Of a stretch of DNA of 64,000 bases, positions 59,880 to 64,000 are shown one piece after another. The notes under the pieces were generated by a model that did no database searches, was not told the DNA's origin, and saw only the letters and a program-made list of their open reading frames with translations. This DNA comes from Casuarina equisetifolia (Eukaryota > Streptophyta > Magnoliopsida > Fagales > Casuarinaceae): assembly GCA_028551475.1 (NCBI GenBank), contig CM052360.1:3336501-3400500 (forward strand), read 5' to 3'. The first letter of the stretch is position 1, and every line of letters starts with the position of its first letter. The position numbers and the translations under genes were made by a program.

Positions 59880-61350
59880 ACTTTTTTTTTAAATAGTGGC
59901 AATCAACCTTGATATGCTTTATTTGCTCATAAAAGATTAAGTTCACTACTATCTTCTTTACTACCTCATTATCACAAACTAATAAAGCTAGCTACCAAAT
60001 GTAAAATAAAAAATCTATACACAATCTTGTGATCCATACTATTTTGCTCGATGTTGACTTCAATTGTACAAACGACTTAATTATAGACATATTTTGTAAT
60101 TGGAGCTGCAATAGGCCCTTAGCTTGAATTTAGATGGAGATGGAAACATAAGGCCATACCATAGGCATCTATTGAGATATTTGAGTACTTTCATGACTAT
60201 CTCCATGTGGAATTGCTTAGGTATATGCATGAATTGACTAAAAAATTGCATTGAAAAAGTAATATAAGGTATAGTAAGGGTTAAATAAATTAACTTATCA
60301 ACTAGTCTCTAGTCAACTTTCAAGAGGCAGATCATGTTGCTTTTGCTTAACTAGCATCATACTTAATGCTTGTCAATTTTTAGTTTTGCTCCAGAAGAAT
60401 TAATGATAGCTTAGAGCCTATTCATCTTGTATCTTGAAGGAGTTCCGAGGTATACTTGCACTACCTTAAATAAATTCTTAGAAGAGAGTGAGCAACCTAA
60501 ATGTCAAAAAAAAAAAAACTTTATTAATGAGAAATCCTCCACAAAGAAGGTGAAAATGAAGATGGCTCTTTAGATTTGAAATAATAACAAAATTGTTCCA
60601 GGTGACCAAAATATCAATATAGATAAGTAACAATAGAACTATTATGTGTTTTAGTTAAAAGTGAACAATCATAAAGGGATTGACAAAAGCCATGTCTAGT
60701 GAGCACCTTTGTGAATTTTATGTTCTTATGGTGAGAAACTTGCTTTAATTTATATTAAGATTTTTGTAATCAACATACTAGTTTTTCCCCTAATTGCAAA
60801 TTTTAAAGGGATGCTCCATATAGCCTCCTTTCTAAAGTGATGCTCCAAATTGTTCTAGGAGAAAAAAATATCTTGGTCATCAATTCTTTCTCTCAAATTG
60901 TACACTTTGTTACTAATTGGACCTTATATACTTTGATAATGCCATTAGTATTAATACTTTATCTTGTAGGCCCATTTAAAACCAACTAGATGTCAATTAA
61001 AATGCAACATAATCATGTTCCATGTATAATTAGCTTAAAGGGTTCCAAGCTCATTATGCATGGTGTCTAGATAGTGAGTGTTCATAAGAGCTTCTTAAAA
61101 GGAGTATGGCTCTTGAATGCAAATATGAATACAAGACCATAGACAAAAATTATTAATCAAATGAATGGACTCACATATTCATTAAAGAAAAAATTGTTAA
61201 TCAAAGTTGTGATTGAATCCCATATTGCTATCTAAAAGGATAGATTATATTCTAACAATTAATCAGTATTCAAATGATGTTAGAAATTTCATTTTTATTC
61301 AAAAGTCAACTTAAGAATGTAAAGAGGGTTTCCAAGCTAGAATTAGATAA
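59880..61350 (-). mobile_element. Ty1/copia relic: reverse transcriptase and RNase H region
   Basis: On the minus strand, broken frames show the end of a copia polyprotein: LIYLTLTIPYITFSMQ followed by QFMHIPKQFHMEIVMKVLKY near 60200-60290, corresponding to the conserved region after the reverse transcriptase, and VNLIFYEQIKHIKVDCHY near 59900-59950, corresponding to the RNase H end. Stops and frame changes are frequent and no LTRs were found. Bases 61351-62463 show no gene. Confidence 0.7.
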
Positions 61351-62463
61351 TATATGATTTTTGTCACACTATTTTTAATATATTCCTTAGATCTAAACAT
61401 TGAGAATCATTGTCTATGAAAATGCCACCTAAGACGCACCATTTTCTAGACTAAATACCACCTAAGAAGTAAGGTTTCTCCTTGCCACAACTGATGGGAG
61501 AAGAGATTCTAGATGGGGTTATTAATAAGGTGTTAAAAGCATGGGAACGTCCATAAGGACATACCTCTTTTATCTGAAGTGCCAGAATGCCTTTATGTGC
61601 TTTGGGAAGAATCCAGTCTTCTTTAGCAACAAGCTGCTTATGCTTGAAATGATGTTGTGGGAACATATGCCTCTTTTGCCTAAAAATACTAGAATGTGAT
61701 TATGTTGGGAGAAAGTGGCTCATGGAAGAAAGGAAATTTCAATTGTTCGTTTGCTAACGAGTTTGGGAGGGCAAGTATCTACACCCAGGAGGTGTGAATT
61801 TTGAAGAACATACTTTAATTGTAACAACCTTAATCTAGTATTATTTATACTAGTTATTAAGTTTCAATAATGATTCAAGTAAAAGCTACCTAATACCATC
61901 AGCAGGATCTGTCATCTCACCAGCCGCAGCCGCAGCAGCACCATGATTATATGGCTACCTTTCCCACTACTTCACTATTAGTTCCTCGTTAGTATTCTAT
62001 TAGTATTATCGAAACACTTGCATGATCAACAACTTGACCGTCCACAAAGTGCCACACTAACACGACTCTTTAATTATTATCATGCATGTTATCTTTCACC
62101 TGCTATGTTGAGCCACTTTTCTACGTTCCCTCTCATTTGAAAATTTTTCGTGTGCTTACCATCATTAATTTTATTACTAAAATGCTTATTATCTACTAAG
62201 CACGCGTTTGACACCAAACAACCCTTCCTGTTGCATTTAGATTGGAACAGGAGTATAACCATAATCTAGCTTCATTAGCTTAAACCCAAACAGACATAAA
62301 ACATTGTTTAAAATAAAGGAAAAATACATCAAACCTAATATACACAACATTTGACAAAAGCAGTTTCAGTAAAAAAAATTTAGCACAGTACTGCAGCATT
62401 GTTTGAAAGATCTTCACTTTTAGTAAAAGCGTCACAGCATACTATTGCAGCAGGGTTTGAAAA

Positions 62464-63044
62464 CTATGCATGAGTATGCAGGGCTTCAGTTCCCTTTCCA
62501 GTATGTTTACTTTCATGCTTTTCTTCTGACTTAGTGTGAGACTTTCGGAAGCATAAGCCGATGACACTAGTGGTAACGGCAAGTCGGAAGGAATGATGCG
62601 AGAGGCCGGCATATGTGCCCGCCGCAAATGCCAGCACCATTGCTACCAAGGCCAGCAAAATCAAGTTGAAGGCCCACCTTTGAAGATTCTTTCTGAACCG
62701 AGAGAAAAACGAGGAGTTTGAAAGGGTAAGTGGCAAGAGCATGTGGGTAAAGACAGCCAAACTGGATAGCACCATAGATACGGAATCTGTAATCACAAAT
62801 GCTCTTAAAGCAGTAATCCTCGCCACAATTGCGGAACCTGGAAATAAATCCTCTTCATAAAACCCCCAGGCATGCCAATGCCTGCTGCAAAAGTCACGGT
62901 TGTAATGAGCGCAGCCACTACCAAATGGGCCTGGCCCGCTTTCTCCCACCTAGCAGAAGGTATATCTCCACTTTTGCCCTTGTCTATGCCGAACGATACT
63001 CGTCGAGAAATGTCGCCAAATGTTAGAGCCCAAACGTAAGATCT
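62464..63044 (-). pseudogene. Last exon of an ankyrin/PGG-domain membrane protein, one frameshift
   Basis: Plant ankyrin-repeat proteins of the ITN1/ACD6 type end in a PGG domain with four membrane segments. On the minus strand the exon starts after an acceptor ATATTACAG (63045) and reads GQAHLVVAALITTVTFAAGI and MPGGF, the domain's name-giving motif, in one frame. The continuation GSAIVARITALRAFVITDS, SMVLSSLAVFTHMLL and LVAMVLAFAAGTYAGLSHH is in another frame, ending HTHA-stop at 62464. The change occurs in a G5 run (62863-62867); six Gs would join both parts. No ankyrin repeats were found between 63045 and the window end. It is either a gene running past the window with a recent mutation or base-calling error, or an isolated fragment. 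Confidence 0.75.
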
Positions 63045-64000
63045 CTGTAATATGTTACGGTGATTTATGAGTAGGGTTTTCTTCATAGCATGCAAGAAAA
63101 AAAAAAGAGAAAAGAAAAGAAAGAAAGAAACACGTAGAGAGGGTGGAACCAAGTATACAAAATCTAAGCAAGGGAAAAGGGGAAATAGCGCAACTCTGTG
63201 CTCCCCTGGCCTGGCAGCAGCTTTGCGTACAAGTAAGTTCGACTTTAATTTTTAAATTTTAAATTTTAAATTTTGTTTTTTCTAAAGTTTCATTCTTTTA
63301 TGTAAACAAGAAAGAAATAAATATACAACAACGAAAGGAATTTGATCTTGTCTAAAGTTTCATTCTTTTAGACTCGTCTAAATCTTTTTCTCATTTTTTG
63401 GCCTTGAGACAAGTGAGATTTGATTTGCTCTTTCCTTTCTTGCCTTGTATTTGATTTCCTGAGGTGCGGCTTAAATGAATTGGAGTCACGAAAACACATC
63501 CTTTTTTAATCTGCCCGTTGACGCTGGGAGTGAAGGCAGGTTATTACGGTGCTTTCAGGTTGGCCTAATTGGTGCAGCTCGGTGTTTCCACCTGTTATGG
63601 CAATACAAAATTGTCACAATAAGATGACTTAAATGAATTAGTACAGTTATAGAAAGGAATGAGAATTCTCTGCCGCTAATGTGTATGTATATATATGTAT
63701 GTGTATGTGTGTGTGAAAAAATATATACTCTCTATCATTAATATATATATGTATCTATATATATACATGAGGAAAATGATAAATATTTTGTATTAATACA
63801 AATAAGAACTTCCCTAACATTCTTCCCTTTTTGATGAAGACTAAAACTTTCTTCATTTTACAAATATCCTTAATACTCGCACATGGATACATTCATTTTG
63901 TAAGTATTCTTGTACTCCATAAACTAGATATTGATTTACATGCCACAGCAGAAAGCTACACCATAAATGTAGTAATAGATTCGAAACATTTTCAACCCAA
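63045..64000. other. Right end, no gene recognised
   Basis: Contains an A/G-rich tract (63090-63140), an (AAATTTT) repeat at 63245-63275 and a TATG/TGTG-rich tract at 63680-63765. No ankyrin-repeat coding exon is visible. Confidence 0.6.

Noticed and set aside
1-64000. CRISPR array, bacterial operon, tRNA or rRNA gene
   Set aside because: No regularly spaced repeats with unique spacers, no ribosome-binding-site-led gene runs, and no tRNA cloverleaf or rRNA core sequence noticed; the intron-bearing genes are plant-type.

Overview
The window is nuclear DNA from a dicotyledonous plant, probably a woody species. It is AT-rich, its genes have introns, and it carries plant-type LINE and Ty1/copia debris. 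Its core is a tandem array of sieve element occlusion (SEO/SEOR) genes, the family that encodes phloem P-protein (forisome-type in legumes) subunits. Five copies lie in the same orientation (+) at about 5.6-8.6, 13.3-16.3, 20.0-23.2, 38.7-42.4 and 54.7-58.8 kb. All five can be read as seven-exon genes with the same intron phases, and each has a TATA box 67-121 bp before the chosen ATG. The predicted proteins are 635, 678, 674, 674 and 661 aa. Copies 1-3 form one subgroup; copies 4-5 form a second, with a different N-terminal exon and a GG|G rather than GA|G exon 3/4 junction.

The array is full of traces of birth and death. There is a 3'-only SEO relic at 17.4-18.0 kb and an orphan, frameshifted exon 2 at 50.6 kb. 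SEO-type flanking blocks without a gene lie at 37.5, 43.3-45.2 and 46.7-47.6 kb. So the array probably held more copies than it does now.

Between copies 3 and 4 lies an unrelated block. A decayed MLO-like (seven-transmembrane) gene runs on the - strand at 27.3-31.6 kb. A region of about 1.4 kb holding its exons 4-5 is present again as an inverted copy at 25.2-26.7 kb. Next come a duplicated exon-like segment (32.6 and 33.2 kb) and a complete but very short copia-type LTR element (33.68-35.67 kb, perfect 5-bp target duplication) that carries only gag and protease.

Other mobile DNA: LINE fragments at 1.1-3.2, 24.86, 44.0 and 47.6-50.2 kb, a long non-coding insertion at 45.2-46.5 kb, and a copia reverse transcriptase/RNase H relic at 59.9-61.3 kb. 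The right end holds the last exon of an ankyrin/PGG-domain membrane protein on the - strand, with one frameshift in a homopolymer.

Exon coordinates were set by hand from splice consensus, reading frame and alignment among the five paralogues. No database search was possible; family names rest on recognition of conserved motifs.
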